A stretch of 64,000 nucleotides of DNA from Bradyrhizobium sp. 138 (GCF_023074075.1 NZ_JADPKT010000007.1:248001-312000); one strand, 5' to 3'. Shown: positions 17,103 through 26,102, numbered from the stretch's first letter. Program-made: numbers and translations. The notes: generated from the sequence alone by a model not told the origin.

Positions 17103-18374
17103 ATGGCATCATCCGAAATTACCCTCGAGGCTGTACCGTCCATTGGCGAGGTATCGCCAGAGGACTGGGACGCCTGCGCCAGCCCCGGCAAGGCCGTTCA
17201 CGAAAAGGCCTTTAACGAAAGGGTTTGCAACGGGCATGACCCGGGAACCTCATCCGGTCTTCCAGGCGATTCCCTCGGCCTCTTAAAACCCGACTATAAC
17301 CCCTTCGTCTCGCACGCGTTTCTCTCCGCCCTGGAGACATCGGGTTCGGCAACCATCCGCACCGGCTGGGGCCCGCGGCATCTCGTGGCCAAGATCGACG
17401 GCCTCGTCGCCGGAATCGTGCCCTGCTATCTGAAATCGCATTCGCAAGGCGAGTACGTCTTCGACCGCGGCTGGGCGGACGCCTATGAGCGCGCCGGCGG
17501 GCGTTATTATCCGAAGCTCCAGGTCTCGGTTCCCTTCACCCCGGCAACCGGGCCGCGGCTCTTGGTCCGCGACGGCGTCGATCGCGAGCGCATCATGGAG
17601 GCGCTGGCGAGCGGGCTGGTGGCGCTGTGCGGCGTCAGCAAGGCCTCCTCGGTCCACGTCACCTTCGCGCGCGAGGCCGAATGGAAGCTGCTCGCCGAGC
17701 ACGGCTTCCTGCAGCGCACCGACCAGCAGTTCCACTGGCACAATGAGGGCTTTGCGAGCTTCGACGACTTCCTGGCGACGCTGAATTCACGCCACCGTAA
17801 GTCGATCAAGCGCGAGCGGCGCGATGCGCTCGCCGCAGGGATCACCATCCACTGGCTGACAGGAAAAGACATCACCGAGGACGCCTGGGATGCTTTCTTC
17901 ATGTTCTACATGGAGACCGGCTCGCGCAAATGGGGCCGTCCCTATCTGACGCGCGAGTTCTTCTCGCTGATCGGCGAGACCATGAGCGAGGACGTGCTGC
18001 TGGTGATGGCCCGCCGCAACGATCGCTGGATCGCAGGCGCGATCAACTTCATCGGCTCGGACACGCTGTTCGGCCGCAACTGGGGCGCGGTCGAGCATCA
18101 TCCGTTCCTGCACTTCGAGGTCTGCTACTACCAAGCGATCGATTTCGCGATCAAACGCGGCCTGAATCACGTCGAGGCCGGCGCGCAAGGCGAGCACAAG
18201 ATCGCGCGCGGCTACCTGCCGCGCACCACCCATTCCGCCCACTTCATCGCCGATCCCGGCCTGCGCCGCGCCATCGACGATTATCTCAAGCGCGAGCGCG
18301 CCTATGTCGCGGAAGCCGGACGGGAGCTTGCCGAGCTCGACCCGTTCCGCAAAGGCATCGACGAGGCGCCTTGA
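17103..18374 (+). CDS. GNAT family N-acetyltransferase (DUF482/FemAB-like)
   Basis: A 423-residue protein from ATG 17103. The upstream extension to 16971 would translate the dispersed repeat and was rejected. Conserved blocks of the DUF482 family are present: NPFVSHAFLSALE, YYPKLQVSVPFTPATGPRLL, LNSRHRKSIKRERR, GAINFIGSDTLFGRNWG and VEAGAQGEHKIARGYLP. The fold is a tandem GNAT as in FemAB peptidyltransferases. Many members are annotated as peptidoglycan-related, but the reaction is not proven. An unusual stretch of about 25 residues near the N-terminus (around residues 35-60) precedes the first conserved block and looks like an insertion. Confidence 0.9.
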   Translation: MASSEITLEAVPSIGEVSPEDWDACASPGKAVHEKAFNERVCNGHDPGTSSGLPGDSLGLLKPDYNPFVSHAFLSALETSGSATIRTGWGPRHLVAKIDGLVAGIVPCYLKSHSQGEYVFDRGWADAYERAGGRYYPKLQVSVPFTPATGPRLLVRDGVDRERIMEALASGLVALCGVSKASSVHVTFAREAEWKLLAEHGFLQRTDQQFHWHNEGFASFDDFLATLNSRHRKSIKRERRDALAAGITIHWLTGKDITEDAWDAFFMFYMETGSRKWGRPYLTREFFSLIGETMSEDVLLVMARRNDRWIAGAINFIGSDTLFGRNWGAVEHHPFLHFEVCYYQAIDFAIKRGLNHVEAGAQGEHKIARGYLPRTTHSAHFIADPGLRRAIDDYLKRERAYVAEAGRELAELDPFRKGIDEAP

Positions 18375-18434
18375 CGCCTCGCAATTGCTGGTGACATTAA
18401 GCGCAAATTCTCGAAGAGCTGCCGGGGAGCTAAC

Positions 18435-18863
18435 ATGACCACCTACGACACCAACAACATCTTCGCAAAGATCCTGCGCGGCGAATTCCCCTGCTACAAG
18501 GTCTACGAGGATGAGCACGTGCTCGCCTTCCTCGACATCATGCCGCGGGTAACAGGCCACACGCTGGTGATCCCGAAGGCCCCTGCCCGCAACATCCTCG
18601 ACATCAAACCCGACGACTACGCCCATGTCGCCCGCGGCGCGCACAAGATCGCGGCCGCCGCAATGAAGGCCTTCAACGCCGACGGCATCACCGTGCAGCA
18701 GTTCAACGAGCCCGCCGGCGGACAGGTGGTGTTTCACCTGCACATGCACGTCATGCCGCGCCACGACGGCGTCGCCATGCTGCCGCCCGCCAGCCGCAAG
18801 GAAGACGCCAAGGTGCTGGAAGAGCAGGCAGCCAAGCTGATGGCGGCGTTGAAGGCGGGCTAA
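18435..18863 (+). CDS. HIT family nucleotide hydrolase (HINT-like)
   Basis: A 142-residue histidine-triad protein with H101-x-H103-x-H105 (QVVFHLHMHVMPRHDG) and NIFAKILRGEFPCYKVYEDE at the start. HINT-type enzymes hydrolyse purine nucleoside phosphoramidates or acyl-AMP adducts in the cytosol. The 60-base spacer from the GNAT gene contains GAGCTAAC-like sequence before the ATG and no terminator, so co-transcription is possible. Confidence 0.95.
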   Translation: MTTYDTNNIFAKILRGEFPCYKVYEDEHVLAFLDIMPRVTGHTLVIPKAPARNILDIKPDDYAHVARGAHKIAAAAMKAFNADGITVQQFNEPAGGQVVFHLHMHVMPRHDGVAMLPPASRKEDAKVLEEQAAKLMAALKAG

Positions 18864-18875
18864 GTCTCTCCACTT

Positions 18876-18960
18876 GTCATTGCGAGCGAAGCGAAGCAAT
18901 CCAGGCTGCCTCGACAGCGATAGTCTGGATTGCTTCGTCGCAAGAGCTCCTCGCAATGAC
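18876..18960. repeat. GTCATTGCGAGCGAAGCGAAG inverted repeat
   Basis: The left arm begins GTCATTGCGAGCGAAGCGAA and continues to GCAATCCAG. The right arm is TCTGGATTGCTTCGTCGC followed by CTCCTCGCAATGAC. This 85-bp palindromic element is very common between genes in several alphaproteobacteria. It separates the convergent HIT and trmO genes and may also end transcription. Confidence 0.9.
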
Positions 18961-18980
18961 GGGGTTGGGCGGTCCGCTCC

Positions 18981-19472
18981 TCACTCCGTCTCGAAATCGC
19001 CCTTCTGCGGCGCGGCCAGTGGCGTGAACTCGCAACGATCCGGCTTGATGTCGATCAGTGGCGTATTGTCGAGGCAGTCGAGCCCGCGCACCAGGATCGC
19101 ATTTCCCTCGATGCCGACCAGCTTCACGATCGATGTCCCGATCGGATTGGGCCGCACCGGCGAGCGCAGCGAGAAGGTGCCGCGGGTTTTCTCGTTGTTC
19201 TTCGGGCTTTGCAGGATGATGTCGCGGCGCGACTGGTCGAGCCAGTACAGCACCTCGAGATTGCTGTAGAAATCGACGCCCTTGATGGCCGGCACGAACG
19301 GCTCGAAGATCTCGAGCCGGCACACCGGACCATCCTGACGTCCCTGCCGCGGCGTCTCCAGCCGCGACGCCCAGGGGGTGCGGATGCGGCCGATGAAGAC
19401 GAGACCGGCATCCTGCGTCGGTGGCAGCTCGATGGCGACCTCGCCCTCGCGGAGCTCCTGTTCGCGAACCAT
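18981..19472 (-). CDS. trmO: tRNA (t6A37) N6-methyltransferase TrmO
   Basis: A 163-residue TsaA/YaeB-like protein. Family blocks are FIGRIRTPWASR, EIFEPFVPAIKGV, EVLYWLDQSRRD, RGTFSLRSPVRPNPIGTSIV and LDNTPLIDIKPD. TrmO is a SAM-dependent enzyme that methylates N6-threonylcarbamoyladenosine at position 37 of tRNA-Thr to m6t6A. It ends convergently with the HIT gene across a palindromic repeat. azlCD lies upstream on the same strand, 32 bases away. Confidence 0.93.
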   Translation of the reverse strand: MVREQELREGEVAIELPPTQDAGLVFIGRIRTPWASRLETPRQGRQDGPVCRLEIFEPFVPAIKGVDFYSNLEVLYWLDQSRRDIILQSPKNNEKTRGTFSLRSPVRPNPIGTSIVKLVGIEGNAILVRGLDCLDNTPLIDIKPDRCEFTPLAAPQKGDFETE

Positions 19473-19504
19473 ATGTCCTGTTCCCTAGCTGTTCGCTGGC
19501 GCTT

Positions 19505-19855
19505 TTAGCCCAACCACCACTTGCCGGCCAGCATGAAGACTTCGCCCGTCACGACGCCTGCAAAGATCGAGCGGCGGGCCAGCAGGAAGGCGACGAGGCC
19601 GGCCGCCACCGCACCATAGCGCAGGGTATCAGGCACGCTGGCCAGCGCGCCCGGCGGCTCGACCACGATCTGGGCGATGACGCCGGCGAGGATTGCGGTT
19701 GCGACCGCCCGCACCCAGACCAGCAGCTCGGAGCCTTCGTCGATGCCGCCGCCGAACCACAGGCCCAGCATGCGCCAGATCTGGTTGGGGATGACGCCAG
19801 CGACGAACAGCACGACGAGTGCCTGCCAGTCGCCGATGAGCTGCGCGTAGCTCAT
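19505..19855 (-). CDS. azlD: Branched-chain amino acid exporter small subunit AzlD
   Basis: A 116-residue membrane protein with four hydrophobic segments (VVLFVAGVIPNQIWRMLG, VRAVATAILAGVIAQIVV, and a C-terminal GEVFMLAGKWW). It begins at ATG 19855, overlapping the azlC stop by 4 bases. AzlD pairs with AzlC to export branched-chain amino acids and analogues. An open frame continues upstream through azlC, but the overlap and family length fix this start. Confidence 0.9.
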   Translation of the reverse strand: MSYAQLIGDWQALVVLFVAGVIPNQIWRMLGLWFGGGIDEGSELLVWVRAVATAILAGVIAQIVVEPPGALASVPDTLRYGAVAAGLVAFLLARRSIFAGVVTGEVFMLAGKWWLG

Positions 19856-20592
19856 GCGCGCACCTCTCGCCACCAATGCACGCCATAGGCCATCGTGCCG
19901 GCCACCACCCCACTGACCAGGATATCGACGCCGGAGTTCATCTTGGCGGCCAGCGGATACAGCAAGATGCCCAGCACGAGGGCGACGACATCGGCGACCT
20001 CGCGGCTGTTGCGCGCGGTCGAGAACAGGAAGGACAGCGGCGTCAGCAGCAGGATCGCCGCTCCCAGCGTCTGGGTCAGGTTGGCGGCGAGGAAATAGCC
20101 GACCGTGTTGGCGACGAGGCACACCGAGACGAGACCACAGCCGAGGCCGTGAACGAAGGCGATCCGCCGCTCACGCGGCACCTGCGGCAGGAAGCGGTGG
20201 CATTCGACCCACAGCGTCACCGCGGTGAGATGCGCGGCGAAGATCAGCTCCCGCCGTTTGGTCGCCCGTGTGCGCATCAGAGGCAGCACCGAGACGACCA
20301 TCGGAAACAGACGGATTGCGCTGACGGTGACTGCAATCGCCGACTGAATGATGGTGGCGCCGGAGCCGAGCGTGGTGATCAGAATGATCTGCGCCGGCCC
20401 CGCCCAGACGAACAGCGTGGAACAGAGCGCCCAGGCCAGGCTGAAATGAGTGTCATGGGCGAGCGCGCCGATGCCGAGATAGGTCACGAACAGCACGATG
20501 GTGAGGATCGTCTGCGTGATCGAGCGCAGGCCCCAGCCGAAGGCAAGCCAGCGGCTATTCCATTGCGGTGAATCGAGCGGTGGAAGCGCCAC
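19852..20592 (-). CDS. azlC: Branched-chain amino acid exporter large subunit AzlC
   Basis: A 246-residue AzlC-family permease with several transmembrane helices (LTIVLFVTYLGIGALAHD, LFVWAGPAQIILITTLGSG, RLFPMVVSVLPLM). With AzlD it forms an inner-membrane exporter of branched-chain amino acids. Its stop overlaps the azlD start (ATGA), so the pair should be translationally coupled. No Lrp-like regulator is adjacent. The promoter should lie in the 160-base gap that also holds a palindromic repeat. Confidence 0.92.
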   Translation of the reverse strand: MALPPLDSPQWNSRWLAFGWGLRSITQTILTIVLFVTYLGIGALAHDTHFSLAWALCSTLFVWAGPAQIILITTLGSGATIIQSAIAVTVSAIRLFPMVVSVLPLMRTRATKRRELIFAAHLTAVTLWVECHRFLPQVPRERRIAFVHGLGCGLVSVCLVANTVGYFLAANLTQTLGAAILLLTPLSFLFSTARNSREVADVVALVLGILLYPLAAKMNSGVDILVSGVVAGTMAYGVHWWREVRA

Positions 20593-20696
20593 GGGAAGTT
20601 TGGCCGGGTGAGGACTCGTGCCCGCATAACGTGCGATGCAGCGGCGCGCGTCAAGGAAGCCGGCGGCGGGGCTGGCATGCGTGACATATCCCCCGA

Positions 20697-20737
20697 TGTC
20701 ATCCGGGGCGGCTCGGAGAGCCGAACCCGGAATGACG
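20697..20737. repeat. Palindromic intergenic repeat
   Basis: ATCCGGGGC and GAACCCGGAAT flank a GGCTC-GGA-GAGCC hairpin, and GATGTCATCC precedes it. The symmetry is imperfect. It lies between azlC and the transglycosylase gene. Confidence 0.55.
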
Positions 20738-20752
20738 AGCAGAGAGGAATGC

Positions 20753-21706
20753 CTACCCGCTCACACCCCTGTTCCTCAGCACGAAGCACGCCCCGCCCGC
20801 CTTCCTGATCCGGTTGCAGAGATCATCCGCTTCGCTGCGCGTCTCAGCACCGATGCGCACCTGGTAGAACGCGCGCGTGCCGCGGCTGCGCATCACAGAT
20901 GACAGCAGGCTCGGATCGCGCTCGCCGATCACCGTGCTGAGCCGCGTCACGGCGCGGGAGTACATCGCCAGCGCCCTGTTGCGGTCGAAGCCGGCGGCGA
21001 GCTGGACGCCCCATGCTTTTGCGGCCGCAAGCTCCACATGCTGCTCGAGCTCGGCGACGAAGGCATTCGGTGCACGCTTGAGCAGCGCCATCAGATCGCG
21101 GCAGCTCGTTGGCGGCGAACTCGGCGGTCCCTTGCCGGTCGCTCCTGCCTTGGCCCAGGCATCGACGCTCGTGCCGGTGATGGCGTAGACGTAGTTGCGG
21201 GTCTGCTCCGGCATCGGCCCGGTGCCGGCGAGCCATTCCTGCACGCGCCGCGGGCCGGCATTGTAGGCGGCCGCGGCAAGGCCGAGATTGCCGAACTGAT
21301 TGCGCAGCTCGTTCAAGAACTCCGCCGACTTCGGCAGCGCCTGCACCGGATTGAACGGATTGAGCAGCCCGCGCTCGCTTGCGGTGCCCGGCATGAATTG
21401 TGCGATCCCCTGTGCGTGCTCGCCGTTGCGCGTCATCGGGCCCACGGCATCGGCCTGGAAGCGGCTCTCCTGCCAGATCACCCGGGCGAAGAATTCCAGT
21501 GAAAGATTGGCATCGCGCGCGGCCGCCTCCACGATCAGGCAGATCGATTCCCGCGTATCGCTCTCACGCTCGTTCTTTGGTGTCTCGGCTGGCTTCGCGG
21601 GCTCCTCCGCCTTCGGAGGCGCGGCGGGCGGCAGCGTCTCCTCCGCGAGCGCCGGCGACAGCACGAGGGCCTGGCACAAGACAGCAATAACCCGGGCTAT
21701 TCGCAT
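20753..21706 (-). CDS. Periplasmic lytic transglycosylase with C-terminal SPOR-like region
   Basis: A 317-residue protein from ATG 21706, chosen because a signal peptide follows directly (MRIARVIAVLCQALVLSPAL, cleavage after LAEE). A Pro/Glu/Lys linker leads to an SLT domain with catalytic E80 (VIWQESRFQADAVG), GIAQFMPGTA and AAAYNAGPRRVQEWL. Such enzymes cleave the MurNAc-GlcNAc bond of peptidoglycan to 1,6-anhydro products. The C-terminal 60 residues (RAFYQVRIGAETRSEADDLC) resemble a SPOR domain, which targets denuded septal glycan. It is monocistronic. Confidence 0.9.
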   Translation of the reverse strand: MRIARVIAVLCQALVLSPALAEETLPPAAPPKAEEPAKPAETPKNERESDTRESICLIVEAAARDANLSLEFFARVIWQESRFQADAVGPMTRNGEHAQGIAQFMPGTASERGLLNPFNPVQALPKSAEFLNELRNQFGNLGLAAAAYNAGPRRVQEWLAGTGPMPEQTRNYVYAITGTSVDAWAKAGATGKGPPSSPPTSCRDLMALLKRAPNAFVAELEQHVELAAAKAWGVQLAAGFDRNRALAMYSRAVTRLSTVIGERDPSLLSSVMRSRGTRAFYQVRIGAETRSEADDLCNRIRKAGGACFVLRNRGVSG

Positions 21707-21795
21707 GGCTCTGACGCTACAGGACAAATCGGACCTTGACTTGAAACCCCAGCCAACTAGCAACAGACGGCAGTATCAACGCAGGTCCCGCCCGG

Positions 21796-22434
21796 ATGGT
21801 GACAATCTTTTTTGATCTCGACGGCACGCTCACGAACCCGAAGCCCGGGATCACGCGCTCGATCCAGTACGCCCTGGAGCGGCTGGACGTCGCGGTGCCG
21901 AGCGAGGACGAGCTGACCTGGTGCATCGGGCCGCCGCTGCACGCGAGCCTGAAGAGGCTCACCGGAACCGACGAGCTCGCCGACCGCGCGCTGCTGCTCT
22001 ATCGCGAGCGCTTCAGCGACATCGGCCTGTTCGAGAACGAGGCCTACAGCGGCATTACGGAGACATTATCCTCGCTCGCCGCGACACGTCAGCGCATGTT
22101 CGTCGCGACCAGCAAGCCTGCGGTCTACGCCACCCGCATCGTCGATCATTTCGGCCTGAAACCCTATTTCGAGCGCGTGTTCGGCTCCGAGCTCGACGGC
22201 ACGCACGTCGACAAGCGCGACCTGCTGCGCTACGCGCTCGACGAGACCAAGGTCGATGCGAGCAGCGCAATCATGATCGGCGACCGCAGCCACGACGTGG
22301 TCGGCGCCAGGACCAACGGCATGACCGCCATCGGCGTGCTCTATGGCTATGGCAGCGAGGCCGAGCTCAGGGACGCCGGCGCGCATCACATCTGCGCCGC
22401 GCATCCCGAGCTGCTGGGGCATTGCGCGGCCTAG
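21796..22434 (+). CDS. HAD-superfamily phosphatase (Gph/PGP-like)
   Basis: A 212-residue HAD subfamily I hydrolase. Motif I is FFDLDGTLTNPK (nucleophile D7, acid D9), motif II VATSKPA, motif III a Lys in VDKRDLL, and motif IV IGDRSHDVVGAR. An alpha-helical cap (PGITRSIQYALERL) places it near phosphoglycolate phosphatase. The substrate could be phosphoglycolate or another small phosphate ester. It is convergent with the aldoxime dehydratase gene, 4 bases apart. Confidence 0.9.
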   Translation: MVTIFFDLDGTLTNPKPGITRSIQYALERLDVAVPSEDELTWCIGPPLHASLKRLTGTDELADRALLLYRERFSDIGLFENEAYSGITETLSSLAATRQRMFVATSKPAVYATRIVDHFGLKPYFERVFGSELDGTHVDKRDLLRYALDETKVDASSAIMIGDRSHDVVGARTNGMTAIGVLYGYGSEAELRDAGAHHICAAHPELLGHCAA

Positions 22435-22438
22435 GCTG

Positions 22439-23479
22439 TCAGGCGCCGACGGTCTCCACCGCCGCCAGCATGCCCGTCTTCGGGTGACAGTTCAGATATT
22501 CGAAGAACTGCTCGTCCGCCGCCGCCACCGTGACCTCGTGATAGAGCCGCAGCTTGGCTGATGGGCCGAGCGTGGATAGATACTTCATCGCCGCGCCAAA
22601 AATCCGGACATGGGTCGGATGCGACTCCGCCCAGCGTTCGAGTGCCGCCAGGCTCTTCCACCAGCTCTGACCGTAGGACTTTTCGCTCACGCTGCCGTCG
22701 GCCGACAGCAGGCGCATGTAGCGGTTGGCGTAGCAGCCGATCGCCAGGCCGTCGTCGCGCAGGAAGTCCATGCCCTCGCGCAGTACAGGCTCGACGTCGT
22801 CGAGATAGAGCTTTCGCTCGGATGCTTCCGTATCGCTCCAATCCTGCCCGGAACGGATCAGGCAAAGATTGTCGTGCGCCTTCACGCGCAGACGCCCGCC
22901 GTCGCGGATCAGCTCCGGGGCACCACCGGGCGACATCGGATCGGTCTGCGACAGCGGGATGCGATCGCGCATGCCGCCCCAATAGGCGTGCTCCTGCACC
23001 TCGCCGCTCATGCTATCGGCAATCACCGCAACGCCCTCCGGCCGGTCGGGCGAGGAGAACAGCGTCTCGTGCCGTGCAACGGTGGGACGGAGCACCTCGA
23101 TGAAGGTGCCGATGCCCTCGCGCTGCTGTCCGGTCCAGGCCTCGCGCGCCGGTTCGAGCCAGGCGTCGAAGCATGCGATGTCGTCCCAATAGCCTACCGA
23201 GACGATGGTCTCGTAGCCGGCCTGGTCGACATGGTGCGCGCGGTCCCAATGCGATGGGCCGCCTTCTGCGGAAAACCGCTCCGCGATCTCAGCCAGCGCT
23301 TCGCTCGCGCTCGACGGCGCCGCTCCGCGATACTGCACGCCGAAATAGGCCATCACGACGCGGCTCACGGCCGGCTTGTAGCGCGCCACGAAGGACGGAT
23401 ACGGCGGCTGGTAGTCGTCCGGCACGCGCTTGTGGCGCATGCGCACGGTCTCGAGATGCAGAGGAATTGCGGATTCCAT
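22439..23479 (-). CDS. oxd: Aldoxime dehydratase (phenylacetaldoxime dehydratase family, haem enzyme)
   Basis: A 346-residue protein close in length to OxdA/OxdRE (about 350). Family blocks include PYPSFVARYKPAVSRVVMAY, HHVDQAGYETIVSVGYWDD and YANRYMRLL. The region WAESHPTHVRIF (H287/H290) and LYHEV (H314) should contain the proximal haem ligand and the distal catalytic His. The enzyme dehydrates aldoximes (R-CH=NOH) to nitriles using ferrous haem b. ATG 23479 was chosen over an ATG 27 bases upstream because the family starts here. The nitrilase gene lies 27 bases upstream on the same strand, giving an aldoxime-to-nitrile-to-acid route. Confidence 0.93.
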   Translation of the reverse strand: MESAIPLHLETVRMRHKRVPDDYQPPYPSFVARYKPAVSRVVMAYFGVQYRGAAPSSASEALAEIAERFSAEGGPSHWDRAHHVDQAGYETIVSVGYWDDIACFDAWLEPAREAWTGQQREGIGTFIEVLRPTVARHETLFSSPDRPEGVAVIADSMSGEVQEHAYWGGMRDRIPLSQTDPMSPGGAPELIRDGGRLRVKAHDNLCLIRSGQDWSDTEASERKLYLDDVEPVLREGMDFLRDDGLAIGCYANRYMRLLSADGSVSEKSYGQSWWKSLAALERWAESHPTHVRIFGAAMKYLSTLGPSAKLRLYHEVTVAAADEQFFEYLNCHPKTGMLAAVETVGA

Positions 23480-23506
23480 GATCGTACCTCCCTTCGATCC
23501 CGGCAA

Positions 23507-24523
23507 TCAACTCGCCGCCGCGGCAATGTCCGTGGGCTCGACGGTATCCACCGGCAATGCGAACTGCTCGACGCGCTGGTACCGCTTCTTGTTGAGCAGC
23601 AGCCGCGTCACGTCGGGCCGCGAATAATGTCCGGCCGGATCTGCCGCGTTCTTGGCGACGCCGATGGCGCCGAGGTCGATCTCGGCGATCAATAGCCCCT
23701 CCTGATCCGGCGCGAGCTTGTCACCGATCTGGCTGCCGTCGGGGCCGTAGATCGCGGCAAAACCGCCGCCGGCATGCAGCAGCGCATGCTTGTCCGGCCG
23801 ATCGCAGAGCTCATCGATCATCGCTTGCGACACGGTCGCGCAAGGTGCGAGCACGAAGCAGGAGCCCTCCACCGCATAAACGCGCGAGGCGGCATTGTTG
23901 ACCTCGGCCCCGAGCGCCGGCGCAAAGGGATCGTAGAGCGAGAAGCTCGGCCAGGCCGCGACGTGCACCTGCTCGTTCTGTGCGTACATCGCGTATTTGG
24001 ACAGCGGCTGAAGATGCTCCCAGCAGCACAGCGCGCCGAGACGGCCGATGTCGGGCCTCGCATGCACGGCAAGGTCGCTACCGTCGCCCTCACCGTAGAC
24101 GGTGCGCTCGGCATGGGTCGGTCGCAGCTTGCGGCGCTTTGCGATGGTCTCGCCGTCAGGTCCGATCAGCCATTGCGCGAGATAAAGGCTGCCGCCATCG
24201 CGTTCGGATAGACCGATCACGGCAGTGAGTTGCGCTTTCCGCACCTCGTCGCGCAGCCGCTCGGCCTGCGGGCTGTCATAGGACAGCGAATTGTCGAAAT
24301 AGCGCTGCACGAAGCCACGCCCGATCGCCCAGGCCGGCGAGTCCATCCAGATGTGCCAGGGGTAGCCGGGGATGAAGGCCTCGGGAAAGGCGATCAGCTT
24401 GGCACCCTTCGCGGCGGCGTCCCTGATCAGCGCGACCGACTTGTCGATCGAGGCGTCGAGGTCGAGCCAGGCCGGCGCCGCCTGCACCACCGCCACCTTG
24501 TATTTCGGATGTTCGATGCCCAT
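23507..24523 (-). CDS. nit: Nitrilase (aliphatic/arylacetonitrilase type)
   Basis: A 338-residue nitrilase with the Glu-Lys-Cys triad E48 (LIAFPEAFIPGYP), K132 (KRRKLRPTHAER) and C167 (GALCCWEHLQPL). It converts nitriles directly to carboxylic acids and ammonia and is usually a helical oligomer. The third in-frame ATG (24523) was chosen because GGAGG lies 5 bases before it; ATGs at 24556 and 24535 would add up to 11 residues. It is first in the operon with the aldoxime dehydratase. A divergent AraC-type regulator lies upstream. This set is the classic nitrile pathway, with substrates possibly plant-derived aldoximes such as phenyl- or indole-acetaldoxime. Confidence 0.95.
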   Translation of the reverse strand: MGIEHPKYKVAVVQAAPAWLDLDASIDKSVALIRDAAAKGAKLIAFPEAFIPGYPWHIWMDSPAWAIGRGFVQRYFDNSLSYDSPQAERLRDEVRKAQLTAVIGLSERDGGSLYLAQWLIGPDGETIAKRRKLRPTHAERTVYGEGDGSDLAVHARPDIGRLGALCCWEHLQPLSKYAMYAQNEQVHVAAWPSFSLYDPFAPALGAEVNNAASRVYAVEGSCFVLAPCATVSQAMIDELCDRPDKHALLHAGGGFAAIYGPDGSQIGDKLAPDQEGLLIAEIDLGAIGVAKNAADPAGHYSRPDVTRLLLNKKRYQRVEQFALPVDTVEPTDIAAAAS

Positions 24524-24703
24524 TGCCGCCTCCATTGCCGGTTGATCGGAAGCCATCTCCGATGCAGTCTATTGGGCCAAAGCGGGTGGCCCGGCGCTCG
24601 ACCGCGGCGGAACAAAAACTCGACTGGACGCGGCCTCCCACCGGTACGGGATTTGCCTCCAGCCAGGGCTGGATCCGCAGGATGTGAAAGGGAGGCTCTG
24701 CAG

Positions 24704-25657
24704 ATGCCAATCCAGTTCACGACGGACGGCAGCCCAGCCTATCGGCGGCTCGCCCTCTGGCAGGACATCGTCTGCGACGTCTTCGTCGGGCTCGACTGCA
24801 AGTCCGATCTCGGCAGCGCCTTTCGCGGCTCGGTCACGCAGGCTTCGCTCGGCAAGGCGGTATGCTCCGAGGTCCGCTCGGACCGCCAGCACGTCTTCCG
24901 CACGCCTTCCCGCATCGCGCGCTCGGACCAGGATTTTGTTCTCATCGCGCTCGGCCATCGCGGCGATGGCGGCGTGGTGCAGGACGGCCGGGAGACCGTG
25001 ATTCATCCCGGCGAATTCGCGCTCTATGACACGACGCGGCCCTATGAGCTGAAGTTCAACGATCCTTTCGCGCAAACCATCTTCAAGGTGCCGCGCGAGA
25101 TGCTGCAGCGCCGGCTCGGCGGCACCGAGAGGCTGACTGCGCTGTCGTTCGGCACTGAGGCACTCGAGAGGCTCGCCTACGATTTCATCTTCCGGCTTTG
25201 CCAGAGCGCTGACCGGCTCGCTTCTGACAACGCCGCCGCTCTGTCGGAACAGGCCGTCGATCTTCTCGCCATGGTACTGAGCGAGCGGCTCGGCAAGACC
25301 ACGCTGCCCTCCTCGACCCATCGCTCCGCATTGATCTACCGGCTCAAGGCGCACGTCCGTGCCCACCTCGCCGACCCCGACCTTTCATTGTCGGAGACCG
25401 CGGCCGCGCTCGGCATGTCACCGCGCTACGTGAACGACCTTCTCGCCGACGAGGAGACCTCGTTCCAACGCTACGTCCTCGCCGAACGCCTCGCCCAATG
25501 CCGGCGCGACCTCGCCTCGCCCGTGCTAGCCCATCGCCACATCAGCGAGATCGCGTTCGCCTGGGGCTTCAACGACCTCTCGCATTTCGGCCGCGTCTTC
25601 CGCGAACATTTCGGGATGTCACCGCGCGACTTCCGGCACAGCCAGTTGCGGCATTGA
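24704..25657 (+). CDS. AraC-family transcriptional regulator of the aldoxime/nitrile operon
   Basis: A 317-residue regulator from ATG 24704, behind GGAGG. The N-terminal two thirds is an AraC-binding-like sensor domain (HPGEFALYDTTRPYEL). The C-terminal 100 residues hold two helix-turn-helix units (LSLSETAAALGMSPRYVNDL and HISEIAFAWGFNDLSHFGRV), ending FGMSPRDFR. Regulators of this type (for example NitR/OxdR) activate nitrilase and aldoxime dehydratase genes in response to substrate. It is divergent from the nitrilase gene, with 180 bases between the starts. The longer open frame upstream runs antisense to the nitrilase and is not used. Confidence 0.92.
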   Translation: MPIQFTTDGSPAYRRLALWQDIVCDVFVGLDCKSDLGSAFRGSVTQASLGKAVCSEVRSDRQHVFRTPSRIARSDQDFVLIALGHRGDGGVVQDGRETVIHPGEFALYDTTRPYELKFNDPFAQTIFKVPREMLQRRLGGTERLTALSFGTEALERLAYDFIFRLCQSADRLASDNAAALSEQAVDLLAMVLSERLGKTTLPSSTHRSALIYRLKAHVRAHLADPDLSLSETAAALGMSPRYVNDLLADEETSFQRYVLAERLAQCRRDLASPVLAHRHISEIAFAWGFNDLSHFGRVFREHFGMSPRDFRHSQLRH

Positions 25658-25756
25658 GATTCGGGCAGCCATTGGCCGCAGCCTTCGTCCAACGCGAAGA
25701 CAAGGCTCGCCAATTCCAGATTGTCAGGCCCTGCCGCCTGCATCAGGCTGGCGCGC

Positions 25757-25987
25757 ATGAGGACTCGCACCACGATAAGCGGATCGGAGCTGTTGCTGGG
25801 TGTGATCGCGATCCGGCTCGCGGTGCTGGTTCTGGTCGGCTGGGGCCTGACGCTGCTGCCGCGGCAAACATATGACAGCGAACGCGCCTGCCTTCCCTCA
25901 CCCGTAACGCGGAGCGAGGCTCAGGCGAACGCGGTCCGCTCGCACGTCGCCGATGCAGCGTTCGATGACATGCTGCTGCACGACTAG
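25757..25987 (+). CDS. Small hypothetical membrane protein
   Basis: A frame of 76 residues from ATG 25757 with one strong hydrophobic span (LLLGVIAIRLAVLVLVGWGL) near the N-terminus and a short polar tail ending DDMLLHD. A single-pass inner-membrane protein is plausible. There is no recognised family and only a weak ribosome site, so it may be a chance frame in the 445-base gap between the AraC gene and the aldo/keto reductase. Confidence 0.4.
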   Translation: MRTRTTISGSELLLGVIAIRLAVLVLVGWGLTLLPRQTYDSERACLPSPVTRSEAQANAVRSHVADAAFDDMLLHD

Positions 25988-26102
25988 GCCGCTCCCAAGC
26001 AGGGCCGGTATGTGAGCGCATGATAGGACGAGGCGCTCGCTTGCGCTAACCTCAGTGCCAAGGCCGCAACGAACAATCAGCAATCAGCCGAGGAGCATAT
26101 CG

